The position numbers and the translations under genes were made by a program. Of a stretch of 15,128 bases of DNA, positions 5,919 through 13,174 are shown piece after piece. Every line of letters starts with the position of its first letter. The first letter of the stretch is position 1. Where the stretch lies: assembly GCA_030640495.1 (NCBI GenBank), contig DAOWJH010000095.1, positions 1-15,128 of the forward strand, in the 5' to 3' direction. This DNA comes from Dehalococcoidia bacterium (lineage in GTDB: Bacteria > Chloroflexota > Dehalococcoidia > Dehalococcoidales > DAOWJH01). The notes under the pieces are model-generated. The model did not search any database, was not told where the DNA came from, and saw only the letters and a list, made by a program, of their open reading frames with translations.

Positions 5919-6461
5919 ATGTCACGATTAAAGGAAATGTGCAAAAAAGAGGTTACCCCCAGGCTAATGAAGCTTTATGGGTATAAGAACATAATGGAAG
6001 TACCACGCTTGGAAAAGATGGTGCTTAACATTGGCTTGGGTGAAGCAATTCAGAATGACAAGGCTCTGGAAGCGGCTGAGAAGGACTTAACTGCTATTTC
6101 GGGGCAGCACCCGGTAACTACCCGCGCCAAGAAGTCCATCGCTTCCTTTAGACTGAGGTCAGGAATGCTCATTGGTTTAAAGGTAACTCTGCGCGGAGAG
6201 CGCATGTATGACTTCTTTGACAAACTGGTAAATGCTGTCTTACCCCGTATGCGCGAATTCCAGGGGCTTCCCCTGAACTCCTTTGATGGCCGGGGCAACT
6301 ATACCTTGGGGCTTAAGGAGCAAATTATCTTCCCTGAAATAGATTATGATAAGATAGATAAGCTACGGGGGCTGGAAATATCAATTGTCACTAGCGCCAG
6401 AACAGATGAGGAAGGTAAACATCTGCTGGAATTATTAGGCATGCCTTTTACTAAGGATTGA
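5919..6461 (+). CDS. rplE: 50S ribosomal protein L5
   Basis: L5 binds 5S rRNA and the P-site tRNA region of the central protuberance. The 180-residue protein is of family length. Segments seen: VPRLEKMVLNIGLGEAIQND, ISGQHPVTTRAKKSIASFRL, the GLKVTLRGERMYDFFDKLVN block, LPRMREFQGLPLNSFDGRGN, then YTLGLKEQIIFPEIDYD and the C-terminal ARTDEEGKHLLELLGMPF. Its ATG abuts the TAA stop of rplX, so translation is probably coupled. rpsN begins 7 bases after its stop. Confidence 0.98.
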   Translation: MSRLKEMCKKEVTPRLMKLYGYKNIMEVPRLEKMVLNIGLGEAIQNDKALEAAEKDLTAISGQHPVTTRAKKSIASFRLRSGMLIGLKVTLRGERMYDFFDKLVNAVLPRMREFQGLPLNSFDGRGNYTLGLKEQIIFPEIDYDKIDKLRGLEISIVTSARTDEEGKHLLELLGMPFTKD

Positions 6462-6468
6462 GGTAGGA

Positions 6469-6654
6469 ATGGCAAAAAAATCAAAAATTATAAGCGCGGA
6501 GCGCCCTGCCAAATATAAGGTGCAGCAGCATAATCGCTGTTACTTATGTGGCCGACCTCGCGCCTATATCCGTAAGTTTGGCTTGTGTCGTATTTGTTTT
6601 CGTAAACTGGCTCTCGCCGGCCAGATTCCCGGCGTGAGAAAATCAAGCTGGTAA
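6469..6654 (+). CDS. rpsN: 30S ribosomal protein S14, zinc-binding short type
   Basis: S14 is needed for assembly of the 30S head. This 61-residue form is the short zinc type (often called type Z) and not the longer cysteine-free form. Ligands are Cys24, Cys27, Cys40 and Cys43 in RCYLCGRP and LCRICFRK, followed by the typical end IPGVRKSSW. The N-terminus AKKSKIISAERPAKYKVQQH supports the start. GAGGT lies about 4 bases before ATG. It sits between rplE and rpsH as in most bacteria. Confidence 0.97.
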   Translation: MAKKSKIISAERPAKYKVQQHNRCYLCGRPRAYIRKFGLCRICFRKLALAGQIPGVRKSSW

Positions 6655-6693
6655 CTAAATATTATAAAATAACTATGGACTGAGGGGGTAAAG

Positions 6694-7092
6694 GTGACTG
6701 TCTCTGACCCAATATCTGACATGCTAACCCAAATACGTAATGCCATTATGGTGAGGCATGACTCTGTGCTGATACCTGCCTCTAGGGTGAAACTATCTAT
6801 TGCTAGAATCCTTAAAGGAGAGGGCTTCATTAGCGATTACGAGGTGGTTAGGGGCAAGCCACACCGAATAATTAGGATTCATCTCAAATATGACGATAAA
6901 AACCAGCCCATCCTTTCTGGATTGGAGCGAGTAAGTAAGCCCGGACTGAGGGTATATGCTCAGCGGAAAGAAATCCCTCGCCCTTATGGTGGCTTGGGTA
7001 TTGCTATTGTTTCTACAGCTAAGGGCGTGATGACCGGACAGCAAGCTTGGCGTCGCGGGATTGGCGGTGAACTTTTATGCTATGTGTGGTAA
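6694..7092 (+). CDS. rpsH: 30S ribosomal protein S8
   Basis: S8 is a primary 16S rRNA binder; in Escherichia coli it also represses spc operon translation. The 132-residue product starts at GTG with AGGGGG about 8 bases upstream. It has the family start SDPISDMLTQIRNAIMVRHD, then RVKLSIARILKGEGFISDYE, VSKPGLRVYAQRKEIPRPYG and the end GIGGELLCYVW. The 39-base spacer before it is AT-rich (AATATTATAAAATAAC), but no matching -35 box is clear. No S8-binding mimic was recognised. Confidence 0.97.
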   Translation: MTVSDPISDMLTQIRNAIMVRHDSVLIPASRVKLSIARILKGEGFISDYEVVRGKPHRIIRIHLKYDDKNQPILSGLERVSKPGLRVYAQRKEIPRPYGGLGIAIVSTAKGVMTGQQAWRRGIGGELLCYVW

Positions 7093-7111
7093 CTAAATCT
7101 GGGAGATATAT

Positions 7112-7666
7112 ATGTCTAGGGTAGGGCGGATGCCTATAACTCTACCACAGGGTGTGGTAGTGGATATTAAAAAGAATGAGGTTACTGTAACCGGACCTAG
7201 AGGGGAACTTTGTCACCATTTCGACCCCGCTATGTCTATTACCCTGAACGATAATAGCCTGATAGTATCACGACCCAGCGATAGCAAGATGCATCGTTCC
7301 TTACACGGCCTGACCCGCAGCCTTTTAGCTAATGCGGTGCAGGGAGTAACCAGCGGCTTTGAAAAAACCCTTGAAATAGTGGGCGTGGGCTATCGGGTTG
7401 ATAAAACCGAGGATAAGCTCATAATCCGAGTCGGATACTCACACCCTGTGGAGGTATCCCCCTTGCCAGGTGTATCCCTGGCTGTGGACGGAACAAATCG
7501 CATTAAGGTTACCGGGAATAACAAGGAACTGGTTGGCGAGATGGCAGCTAAAATTAGGGCTATTCGCCCCCCTGACGCCTACAAAGGTAAGGGTATTAGA
7601 TACGCCGGGGAGATGATTCGCCTTAAACCAGGTAAGGCAGGTAAGGCTATAGGCCAGAGGATATAA
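7112..7666 (+). CDS. rplF: 50S ribosomal protein L6
   Basis: L6 lies near the factor-binding region beside the sarcin-ricin loop. The 184-residue protein has two related domains: the first starts MSRVGRMPITLPQGVVVDIK and includes GLTRSLLANAVQGVTSGFEK; the second includes LEIVGVGYRV and ends with the diagnostic RPPDAYKGKGIRYAGEMIRL. GGGAG lies 6 bases before ATG. Its TAA stop overlaps the rplR start by one base (TAATG). Confidence 0.97.
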   Translation: MSRVGRMPITLPQGVVVDIKKNEVTVTGPRGELCHHFDPAMSITLNDNSLIVSRPSDSKMHRSLHGLTRSLLANAVQGVTSGFEKTLEIVGVGYRVDKTEDKLIIRVGYSHPVEVSPLPGVSLAVDGTNRIKVTGNNKELVGEMAAKIRAIRPPDAYKGKGIRYAGEMIRLKPGKAGKAIGQRI

Positions 7667-8031
7667 TGACAAAGAATGAGTCAGGGCTAGCTCGTCATAG
7701 AAGACATGCCCGAGTCAGAGCCAAGGTGGTAGGGACCACCACCAGACCCCGCTTATGTGTTTTCCGTAGCTTGAACCATATTTATGCTCAGGTTATTGAT
7801 GACTCACGAGGGCATACTCTAACCTCTGCCTCAACCCTTGACCCCGAAATAAGAGGTCAGGCAGATGGCAAAGTAAAGACGGCTAAGGCTGAGCTCGTCG
7901 GCTCTCTGGTAGCTAAGCAAGCCTTGAATGAAGGAATAAGTCAGGTGGTTTTTGACCGTGGTGGATACAAATACCACGGCAGAGTTAAAGCACTGGCTGA
8001 GGCAGCTCGGCAGGGGGGACTAAAATTTTAA
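7666..8031 (+). CDS. rplR: 50S ribosomal protein L18
   Basis: L18 binds 5S rRNA together with L5 in the central protuberance. The 121-residue product shows the basic start with RHRRHARVRAKVVGTTTRPR, then LCVFRSLNHIYAQVIDDSRG, LVGSLVAKQALNEGISQVVF and DRGGYKYHGRVKALAEAARQ. Length is typical. The start overlaps the rplF stop by one base; GAGG about 5 bases upstream lies inside rplF. It is followed by a 25-base spacer before rpsE. Confidence 0.97.
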   Translation: MTKNESGLARHRRHARVRAKVVGTTTRPRLCVFRSLNHIYAQVIDDSRGHTLTSASTLDPEIRGQADGKVKTAKAELVGSLVAKQALNEGISQVVFDRGGYKYHGRVKALAEAARQGGLKF

Positions 8032-8056
8032 ATCGTGCAAGCTTAAAGGGGGTGGG

Positions 8057-8578
8057 TTGATAAACTATCTCAAGATAGACCCAACAGAACTGGTATTGAC
8101 TGACAAGCTACTCTTTATTAATCGTGTGTCTAAGGTGGTGAAAGGGGGAAAACGCCTCAGTTTTAGCGCCTTGGTGGTAACTGGGGATGGTAATGGGCAT
8201 GTAGGCATCGGCGTAGGTAAGGCTAAGGAAGTGCCATCGGCAATTAGCAAGGCTGGCGCTACGGCTAAAAAGAATTTGATTAAAGTCCCCCTGGCTGGGG
8301 TTACTATTCCCCATGAAATAACGGTTAAATTTGGCGCCACCAGAATCTTGCTAAAACCAGCAGCACCAGGCACCGGTATCATTGCCGGGAGTAGTGCCCG
8401 AGCTGTCATTGAAGCAGCCGGAATTAAGGATGTCCTGTCTAAATCGCTGGGTAGCTCTAACCGTATTAATATGGCTAAGGCAACTATGCTCGCCCTTAGC
8501 CAGCTTAAAGACCGACAACAGGAGTTAGCCAGGCGCAAGCCAGTCCCTGAAGTTGAGGAGACAGTATCTAATGACTGA
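8057..8578 (+). CDS. rpsE: 30S ribosomal protein S5
   Basis: S5 supports decoding accuracy and the mRNA entry helicase together with S3 and S4. The 173-residue product contains the double-stranded-RNA-binding-like N-terminal domain (FINRVSKVVKGGKRLSFSAL, GDGNGHVGIGVGKAKEVPSA) and the C-terminal domain with KPAAPGTGIIAGSSARAVIE and GIKDVLSKSLGSSNRINM. It starts at TTG with AAAGGGGGTG immediately upstream, unusual for so highly expressed a gene; I see no better start in frame. Its last 8 bases overlap the rpmD start. Confidence 0.96.
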   Translation: MINYLKIDPTELVLTDKLLFINRVSKVVKGGKRLSFSALVVTGDGNGHVGIGVGKAKEVPSAISKAGATAKKNLIKVPLAGVTIPHEITVKFGATRILLKPAAPGTGIIAGSSARAVIEAAGIKDVLSKSLGSSNRINMAKATMLALSQLKDRQQELARRKPVPEVEETVSND

Positions 8579-8756
8579 ACTGCGTATCACCTGGGTTAAA
8601 AGCGGCATTGGCTACGCTGAGGACCAGAAGAGAACCCTGAAGGCTCTCGGTTTTAGTCGGCTGAATCAGAGTGTTACCCATGGTGACTGTGCCTCAATTC
8701 GGGGTATGATTACCAAGGTGAGACATCTAGTCAAAGTGGAGGAAGTAAGCTCATGA
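8571..8756 (+). CDS. rpmD: 50S ribosomal protein L30
   Basis: L30 is a small 50S protein missing from some bacteria but present here. From ATG 8571 the product is 61 residues: ELRITWVKSGIGYAEDQKRT then LKALGFSRLNQSVTHGDCAS and IRGMITKVRHLVKVEE, matching the family (I...S.IG....q..Tl.aLGL.r...v..). An in-frame TTG at 8553 would add six residues, but GAGGAGA at 8554-8560 lies after it and about 10 bases before ATG 8571, so ATG is preferred. It overlaps rpsE by 8 bases and rplO by 4 (ATGA). Confidence 0.95.
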   Translation: MTELRITWVKSGIGYAEDQKRTLKALGFSRLNQSVTHGDCASIRGMITKVRHLVKVEEVSS

Positions 8757-9217
8757 GGCAGGATGAACTCTCCCCAGCCCCTGGCTCTAAGAAGAGCAGG
8801 AAGCGAGTGGGTCGGGGGGATGGTAGTGGGCATGGCACCTATTCAGGGCGGGGTTGTAAAGGACAAAAATCTCGTTCTGGCTACAGGATGAGCCGCGGCT
8901 TTGAAGGCGGGCAACTCCCCCTGATTAGACGCTTACCGCGAAAGCGCGGTTTCACCAATATTTTTAGGATAGAATATAACATTGTTAATCTGGATAAACT
9001 TAACCTGTTTGAGGCGGGGAGTGAGGTAACACCAGAAACATTGGTAGCCGCTGGTGTGGTGAAATCCCTACGGCGCCCAATCAAGATTCTGGCTGTGGGT
9101 AATATCGCTCACCCCCTTGTAGTAAGAGCCAACAAATTCTCCACTGCTGCTAAAGCCAAGATTGAGGCAGTAGGAGGCAAGGTGGAGGAGGTCGAGTATG
9201 CAGCAAAGGCAGGCTAG
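8753..9217 (+). CDS. rplO: 50S ribosomal protein L15
   Basis: L15 is a late-assembly 50S protein with a long, basic, Gly-rich N-terminal extension. The 154-residue product shows SKKSRKRVGRGDGSGHGTYS, GRGCKGQKSRSGYRMSRGFE and GGQLPLIRRLPRKRGFTNIF, followed by the globular domain with YNIVNLDKLNLF and the end VVRANKFSTAAKAKIEAVGG. Its ATG overlaps the rpmD TGA (ATGA), and its last 20 bases overlap secY, so three genes in a row are probably translationally coupled. Confidence 0.97.
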   Translation: MRQDELSPAPGSKKSRKRVGRGDGSGHGTYSGRGCKGQKSRSGYRMSRGFEGGQLPLIRRLPRKRGFTNIFRIEYNIVNLDKLNLFEAGSEVTPETLVAAGVVKSLRRPIKILAVGNIAHPLVVRANKFSTAAKAKIEAVGGKVEEVEYAAKAG

Positions 9218-10508
9218 ACCCCGACTTCTTCAGGCAATGGTTGACGCCTTCAGACTGCCCGATTTAAGGCGTCGGATTCTGTTAACCATCGGCATTTTGG
9301 TAGTCTTCCGCTTTGTGGCTCATGTGCCCCTCCCCGGGGTCGACCCCGAGGCATTGCAGCTGCTATTTGAGCGCAACGCCATGCTGGGCATGCTTGACAT
9401 GTTTAGCGGTGGGGCTATGAGATACTTCAGTGTGGCAGCCATGGGAGTCTATCCCTATATTACGGCGTCAATTATTATGATGCTACTGGTGCCCGTTATC
9501 CCACGCCTGCAAGCCATCTCCCGGGAGGGGGAGACGGGGAAGAATAAGATTAATCGGATTACCCACTGGCTCACCGTGCCTATGGCAGCCCTCGCCGGCT
9601 ATGGACAGTTAGTCCTGCTTCAGCGTGAGGGCGCGGTTAGTAGCACTACAGTCCTATCCACCGTAGCCATAGTCCTAGCACTAACCGCCGGCACTATGTT
9701 TTGTGTCTGGCTGGGTGAACTCATTACTGAATACGGAATTGGTAACGGTATATCTATAATAATCTTTGGTGGCATCGTCGCTGGCTTACCAGAAATGGTT
9801 GGTCGTAGTTTCTTGGCTCAGGCAAACTTCAGCGGTTTAGCCGTTTATATTCTTATTGCCTTAGCCACTACCGTCCTTATCGTTATCTTTACTGAGGCAC
9901 ACCGCCGCATCCCGGTTCAATACGCTCGCAGCGTCTTTCGTGGTGGTCGTATGTATAAACAGTCAGGTTCAACCCATATTCCACTACGGGTAAATACCGC
10001 CGGGATGATACCCCTTATCTTTGCCATGTCAATAGTAATCTTCCCTAGCATGGTAGCCAGTTATTTTGCCAACCCGGCTGAACCTAATATAGCTAATTCT
10101 ATTATGAACCTGTTTGACCCTGGTGCAGCCCTGCCTATGGGCTTATTTTACTGGGGGCTATATTTCCTGCTGGTAGTTGCCTTCGCCTTCTTTTATACTA
10201 TGGTGGTTTTTCAGCAGCAGGATTTGCCTGGCACCCTCCAGCGGCAGGGAGGATTTATCCCTGGGATTCGACCCGGCCGCCTCACTGCTAACTACCTTAA
10301 CCAGGTCATTAAGCGCCTTACTTGGGGAGGAGCTTTATTCCTGGCCTTGGTGGCGGTAATGCCCTTCCTTATGCGGGAGATTACCAATGTTCAGGTGATA
10401 CAGCTATCCAGCATGGGTATGCTTATCGTAGTTGGTGTCGTCTTGGATACTATGAAGCAGCTGGAGGCGCAGCTGGTAATGCGACGCTATGAAGGCTTTA
10501 TCAAATAG
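9198..10508 (+). CDS. secY: Protein translocase subunit SecY
   Basis: SecY is the channel-forming subunit of the Sec translocon in the inner membrane. At 436 residues it is full length. About ten membrane segments are visible near residues 27-46, 78-100, 122-142, 151-176, 183-203, 212-232, 267-290, 316-338, 375-392 and 401-418. Motifs include the plug region MLDMFSGGAMRYFSVAAMGV, YPYITASIIM, REGETGKNKINRIT, EYGIGNGISIIIFGGI, RRIPVQYARS and GGFIPGIRPG. The basic cytoplasmic loop before segment 7 and the C-terminal YEGFIK fit the family. GGAGGAGG about 7 bases upstream, inside rplO, is a strong Shine-Dalgarno. It overlaps rplO by 20 bases. Confidence 0.98.
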   Translation: MQQRQARPRLLQAMVDAFRLPDLRRRILLTIGILVVFRFVAHVPLPGVDPEALQLLFERNAMLGMLDMFSGGAMRYFSVAAMGVYPYITASIIMMLLVPVIPRLQAISREGETGKNKINRITHWLTVPMAALAGYGQLVLLQREGAVSSTTVLSTVAIVLALTAGTMFCVWLGELITEYGIGNGISIIIFGGIVAGLPEMVGRSFLAQANFSGLAVYILIALATTVLIVIFTEAHRRIPVQYARSVFRGGRMYKQSGSTHIPLRVNTAGMIPLIFAMSIVIFPSMVASYFANPAEPNIANSIMNLFDPGAALPMGLFYWGLYFLLVVAFAFFYTMVVFQQQDLPGTLQRQGGFIPGIRPGRLTANYLNQVIKRLTWGGALFLALVAVMPFLMREITNVQVIQLSSMGMLIVVGVVLDTMKQLEAQLVMRRYEGFIK

Positions 10509-10517
10509 GAGTAAAAG

Positions 10518-11174
10518 GTGTATATTATTTTTCTGGGGGCTCCCGAAGCCGGCAAGGGAACACAGGCAGCCAACGTAGCTCACCAGCTGAATCTGGTGCA
10601 TAGTGCTACTGGCGACATGTTTCGGCAGGCAGTAGAGCAGGGAACTGAGCTGGGAATGCAGGTAAAGTCTTATATGGAAAAAGGGGTTCTAGTCCCCGAT
10701 GAGCTAACAATACACATGGTTCTGGAGCGTATGTCGGCTCCAGATTGCCAACCTGGGGTAATTCTTGATGGCTTCCCCAGGAATATAAAGCAGGCTGAGG
10801 CATTAGATGAAGCCCTGGCCAGGCAGGCTAAGGCTATAGATGTGGTGGTATATATCAAGGTCTCTGAAGAGGAGATACTCAGGCGACTCAGTGGGCGTTG
10901 GATTTGTCGCCAGTGCCAGACCCCCTATCACTCGCAAAATTCTCCCCCTAGGGTTTGGGGTAAATGTGACCAGTGTGGTGGTGAGCTATACCAGCGCCCT
11001 GATGATACTGTTGAAATAATTAAAAAGCGGTTACAGGTATATTTTGCTCAGACGGCTCCCCTTATTAGCTATTATACCCAGGCCGGTAAACTGCTGGAGG
11101 TAGATGGAGAGGGGGGTGTGGATGAGGTGGGCAGGAGAGTAATTCTAGCCCTTCGTGGGGTTGTAACTAGATGA
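10518..11174 (+). CDS. adk: Adenylate kinase, zinc-LID type
   Basis: Adenylate kinase interconverts ATP + AMP and 2 ADP in the cytoplasm. The 218-residue product is a long-LID form: P-loop at residues 7-15 (GAPEAGKGT), AMP-binding SATGDMFR (29-36), DGFPR (84-88), RRLSGR (122-127), a LID with Cys130, Cys133, Cys150 and Cys153 that should hold zinc, and QRPDDT (159-164). Most family members read GxPGxGKGT; here the second glycine is Glu10, while the catalytic Gly-Lys-Gly-Thr is kept. The GTG start is preceded by AGGAG, 6 bases away. It sits between secY and map, as in many Gram-positive-type clusters, and overlaps map by 4 bases. Confidence 0.96.
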   Translation: MYIIFLGAPEAGKGTQAANVAHQLNLVHSATGDMFRQAVEQGTELGMQVKSYMEKGVLVPDELTIHMVLERMSAPDCQPGVILDGFPRNIKQAEALDEALARQAKAIDVVVYIKVSEEEILRRLSGRWICRQCQTPYHSQNSPPRVWGKCDQCGGELYQRPDDTVEIIKKRLQVYFAQTAPLISYYTQAGKLLEVDGEGGVDEVGRRVILALRGVVTR

Positions 11175-11920
11175 GCATAATTATTAAGTCTGACCGGGAG
11201 ATTGCCGCTATGCGGCGAGCCGGTAGAATTGTGGCTACCATACTGGGAGTGTTGACTGGGCAGGTGAGACCAGGCATGAAAACTGGAGAGTTGGATATTA
11301 TCACCGCCAGGGAGTTAGACAGGCTGGGAGCTAAGCCCTCATTTAAGGGATATCATGGATTTCCAGCTAACCTCTGTGTCTCAGTAAATAGTGAGGTAGT
11401 GCATGGGATTCCTGGAGAGCGGGTTTTAAACGAGGGCGATATAGTATCCCTCGACTTTGGGGCAATTTTTATGGGTTTCCAGGGTGACGCTGCGGTAACG
11501 GTAGGTGTCGGAGAGATTAGCCCGCAGGCAAGACAACTTATAGCCACAACTGAGGCTACTCTAAAAGCTGGCATCGCTGCCGCTCATCCCACGGCAAGAT
11601 TGGGCGATATCTCAGCCGCTATCCAGGATTGTGCTGAGTCAAGAGGCTTTTCCGTAGTGCGTGAGTATGCCGGGCATGGCATTGGCCGAGAAATGCACGA
11701 AGAACCACAAATACCTAACTTCGGCCTGCCAGGAACAGGACCACAACTGAAGAAAGGCATGGTCCTTGCCTTGGAACCTATGGTAAATGCTGGTGATTGG
11801 CATACCCGGCTTGGCGATGACCACTGGACAGTATATACTGCTGATGGCAGTCTTTCAGCACACTTTGAGCATACCATCGCTATTGCTGATGGGGAACCGG
11901 AGGTGCTTACCATTGTATAG
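11171..11920 (+). CDS. map: Methionine aminopeptidase, type I
   Basis: This enzyme removes the initiator methionine from nascent proteins. The 249-residue product is the simple bacterial type I form. The five metal ligands are present: Asp95 (SLDFG), Asp106 (QGDAA), His169 (AGHGIG), Glu202 (ALEPM) and Glu233 (HFEHT). The substrate-side histidines appear at His78 (VVHGIP) and His176 (MHEEP). The N-terminus IIIKSDREIAAMRRAGRIVA is typical. Its ATG overlaps the adk TGA; only a weak GGGG lies upstream, so translation may depend on adk. infA follows 11 bases after the stop. Confidence 0.97.
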   Translation: MSIIIKSDREIAAMRRAGRIVATILGVLTGQVRPGMKTGELDIITARELDRLGAKPSFKGYHGFPANLCVSVNSEVVHGIPGERVLNEGDIVSLDFGAIFMGFQGDAAVTVGVGEISPQARQLIATTEATLKAGIAAAHPTARLGDISAAIQDCAESRGFSVVREYAGHGIGREMHEEPQIPNFGLPGTGPQLKKGMVLALEPMVNAGDWHTRLGDDHWTVYTADGSLSAHFEHTIAIADGEPEVLTIV

Positions 11921-11931
11921 GGAAGGAGTCT

Positions 11932-12150
11932 ATGCCTAAAAAAGAGGCTATTGAGGTCGAGGGGACAGTAGTAGAGGCTTTACCTAATGGTATGTTTCGT
12001 GTTGAGCTGCCCAACGGGTATAAGGTATTGGCTCACATTTCGGGTAAGATAAGAACCCATTACATCAGAATCTTGCTCGGTGATAAGGTGCTGATAGAAC
12101 TTTCTCCTTATGACCTGAGTCGAGGTAGGATTACCTATCGGCTAAAATAA
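11932..12150 (+). CDS. infA: Translation initiation factor IF-1
   Basis: IF-1 blocks the A site during initiation with IF-2 and IF-3. The 72-residue protein is an S1-type OB fold with all family blocks: AIEVEGTVVEALPNGMFRVE, LPNGYKVLAHISGKIRTHYI and SPYDLSRGRITYR. GGAAGGAG lies only about 3 bases before ATG, slightly close. It follows map and precedes rpmJ, the usual placement. The end differs little from the consensus (YRLK where YRYK is common). Confidence 0.97.
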   Translation: MPKKEAIEVEGTVVEALPNGMFRVELPNGYKVLAHISGKIRTHYIRILLGDKVLIELSPYDLSRGRITYRLK

Positions 12151-12162
12151 TGAGGATTTATT

Positions 12163-12276
12163 ATGAAGGTTAAAGCTTCAGTTAAAGTTAGATGTGAAAA
12201 ATGTAGGATAGTAAAGCGGCGAGGAGTACTCAGGGTTATTTGCCCTAACCCTAGGCATAAGCAGAGGCAGGGTTAA
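12163..12276 (+). CDS. rpmJ: 50S ribosomal protein L36, zinc form
   Basis: L36 is the smallest 50S protein. The 37-residue product reads MKVKASVKVRCEKCRIVKRR, then GVLRVICPNPRHKQRQG. Zinc ligands are Cys11, Cys14, Cys27 and His32, so it is the zinc-containing paralogue. GAGGA lies 6 bases before ATG. It sits 12 bases after infA and 26 bases before rpsM, exactly where L36 is expected. It is short enough to be missed by length cut-offs, but the sequence match is essentially complete. Confidence 0.97.
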   Translation: MKVKASVKVRCEKCRIVKRRGVLRVICPNPRHKQRQG

Positions 12277-12302
12277 CTATCTATTGACTACGGAGGAAAT
12301 TT

Positions 12303-12692
12303 ATGGCACGTATAGCTGGGGTAGATATACCTAAAAATAAGCAAATTTGGGTTTCACTACAGTATATCTATGGCATCGGTTCTACCTTGAGCCACAGGAT
12401 TCTAGCTCAGACTGGTATCAATGCTGAGGTTAAAGCCGGCGACCTCACCGAAGAGGAGGTTAATCGCCTCCGCGAGCTTATTGACCGGGAGCATAAGGTT
12501 GAGGGAGAGCTTAGAAAAGAGGTTACCTTTAATATCAAGCGCCTCATTGATATCGGTAGCTATCGGGGTATTAGGCATCGTCATAACTTGCCAGCCAGGG
12601 GGCAAAGGACACGAACCAATGCCCGTACCAGGCGTGGTTTCCGTAAGACAGTAGCCGGTAGAGGCCAGAGGCGTGGTATGGCTAAGAAGTAA
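12303..12692 (+). CDS. rpsM: 30S ribosomal protein S13
   Basis: S13 contacts the P-site tRNA and forms bridges to the 50S subunit. The 129-residue product starts MARIAGVDIPKNKQIWVSLQ and includes YIYGIGSTLSHRIL, the helix-two-turn-helix part with NIKRLIDIGSYRGIRHRHNL, and the very basic end RGQRTRTNARTRRGFRKTVA then GRGQRRGMAKK. GGAGG lies 6 bases before ATG. It opens the alpha-type segment. An 81-base spacer follows. Confidence 0.97.
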   Translation: MARIAGVDIPKNKQIWVSLQYIYGIGSTLSHRILAQTGINAEVKAGDLTEEEVNRLRELIDREHKVEGELRKEVTFNIKRLIDIGSYRGIRHRHNLPARGQRTRTNARTRRGFRKTVAGRGQRRGMAKK

Positions 12693-12773
12693 TTTAACTT
12701 AACATAACATGAAAAACAATTGAAAGCTAATCAGATAGGAATTGTTTCCCGAAAATTAATTTAGGAGATTACA
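12693..12773 (+). other. AT-rich spacer between rpsM and rpsK
   Basis: This 81-base gap is the second longest in the cluster. It carries an inverted pair, AAACAATT (12714-12721) and AATTGTTT (12740-12747), with an 18-base loop, and then the rpsK Shine-Dalgarno AGGAGA at 12763-12768. The pair is AT-rich and only 8 bp, so it is a weak structure. I see no reading frame, clear promoter or terminator. Confidence 0.4.
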
Positions 12774-13163
12774 ATGCCAAAAAAGCGAACTAAGGTAAGA
12801 AGGCGGGAGCGTAAGTCCATTCCTGTGGGGAGAGCTTACATTCAATCTACCTTTAATAATACTATGGTCACGCTCACCGACCCTCAAGGGAATGTTATTG
12901 CTTGGGGAAGCTCGGGGACAGCCGGGTTTAAGGGCTCGCGCAAAGGCACTCCCTATGCCGCTCAATTGGCAGCTCATGATGCAGCCCGGAGAGCTATGGA
13001 GCACGGCTTACGCCAAATAGAGGTCTATGTTAAAGGCCCCGGTAGTGGGCGTGAGGCAGCTATTCGCTCCCTCCAAAGTTCAGGGCTTTATATTACTGGC
13101 ATCAGGGATGTAACTCCCATCCCCCATAATGGTTGTCGCCCTCCTAAAAGAAGGCGAGTGTAG
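12774..13163 (+). CDS. rpsK: 30S ribosomal protein S11
   Basis: S11 lies on the 30S platform near the E site. The 129-residue product has the expected AYIQSTFNNTMVTLTDPQGN, IAWGSSGTAGFKGSRKGTPY, AAQLAAHDAARRAMEHG and the end DVTPIPHNGCRPPKRRRV, one of the best conserved C-termini among ribosomal proteins. The lysine- and arginine-rich N-terminus (PKKRTKVRRRERK) is normal. AGGAGA lies 5 bases before ATG. rpsD follows after 11 bases. Confidence 0.98.
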   Translation: MPKKRTKVRRRERKSIPVGRAYIQSTFNNTMVTLTDPQGNVIAWGSSGTAGFKGSRKGTPYAAQLAAHDAARRAMEHGLRQIEVYVKGPGSGREAAIRSLQSSGLYITGIRDVTPIPHNGCRPPKRRRV

Positions 13164-13174
13164 AGGACAGAAAA

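Noticed and set aside
6655..6693. An AT-rich TATTATAAAAT stretch before rpsH as a promoter
   Set aside because: It resembles a -10 box, but no -35 element at a proper distance is visible inside the end of rpsN.
8065..8538. A 157-residue minus-strand frame opposite rpsE
   Set aside because: It lies fully antisense to a clear S5 gene, matches no family I know, and has no credible ribosome binding site.
8553..8570. TTG 8553 as the start of rpmD
   Set aside because: The GAGGAGA ribosome binding site lies after it, and ATG 8571 gives the normal L30 N-terminus.
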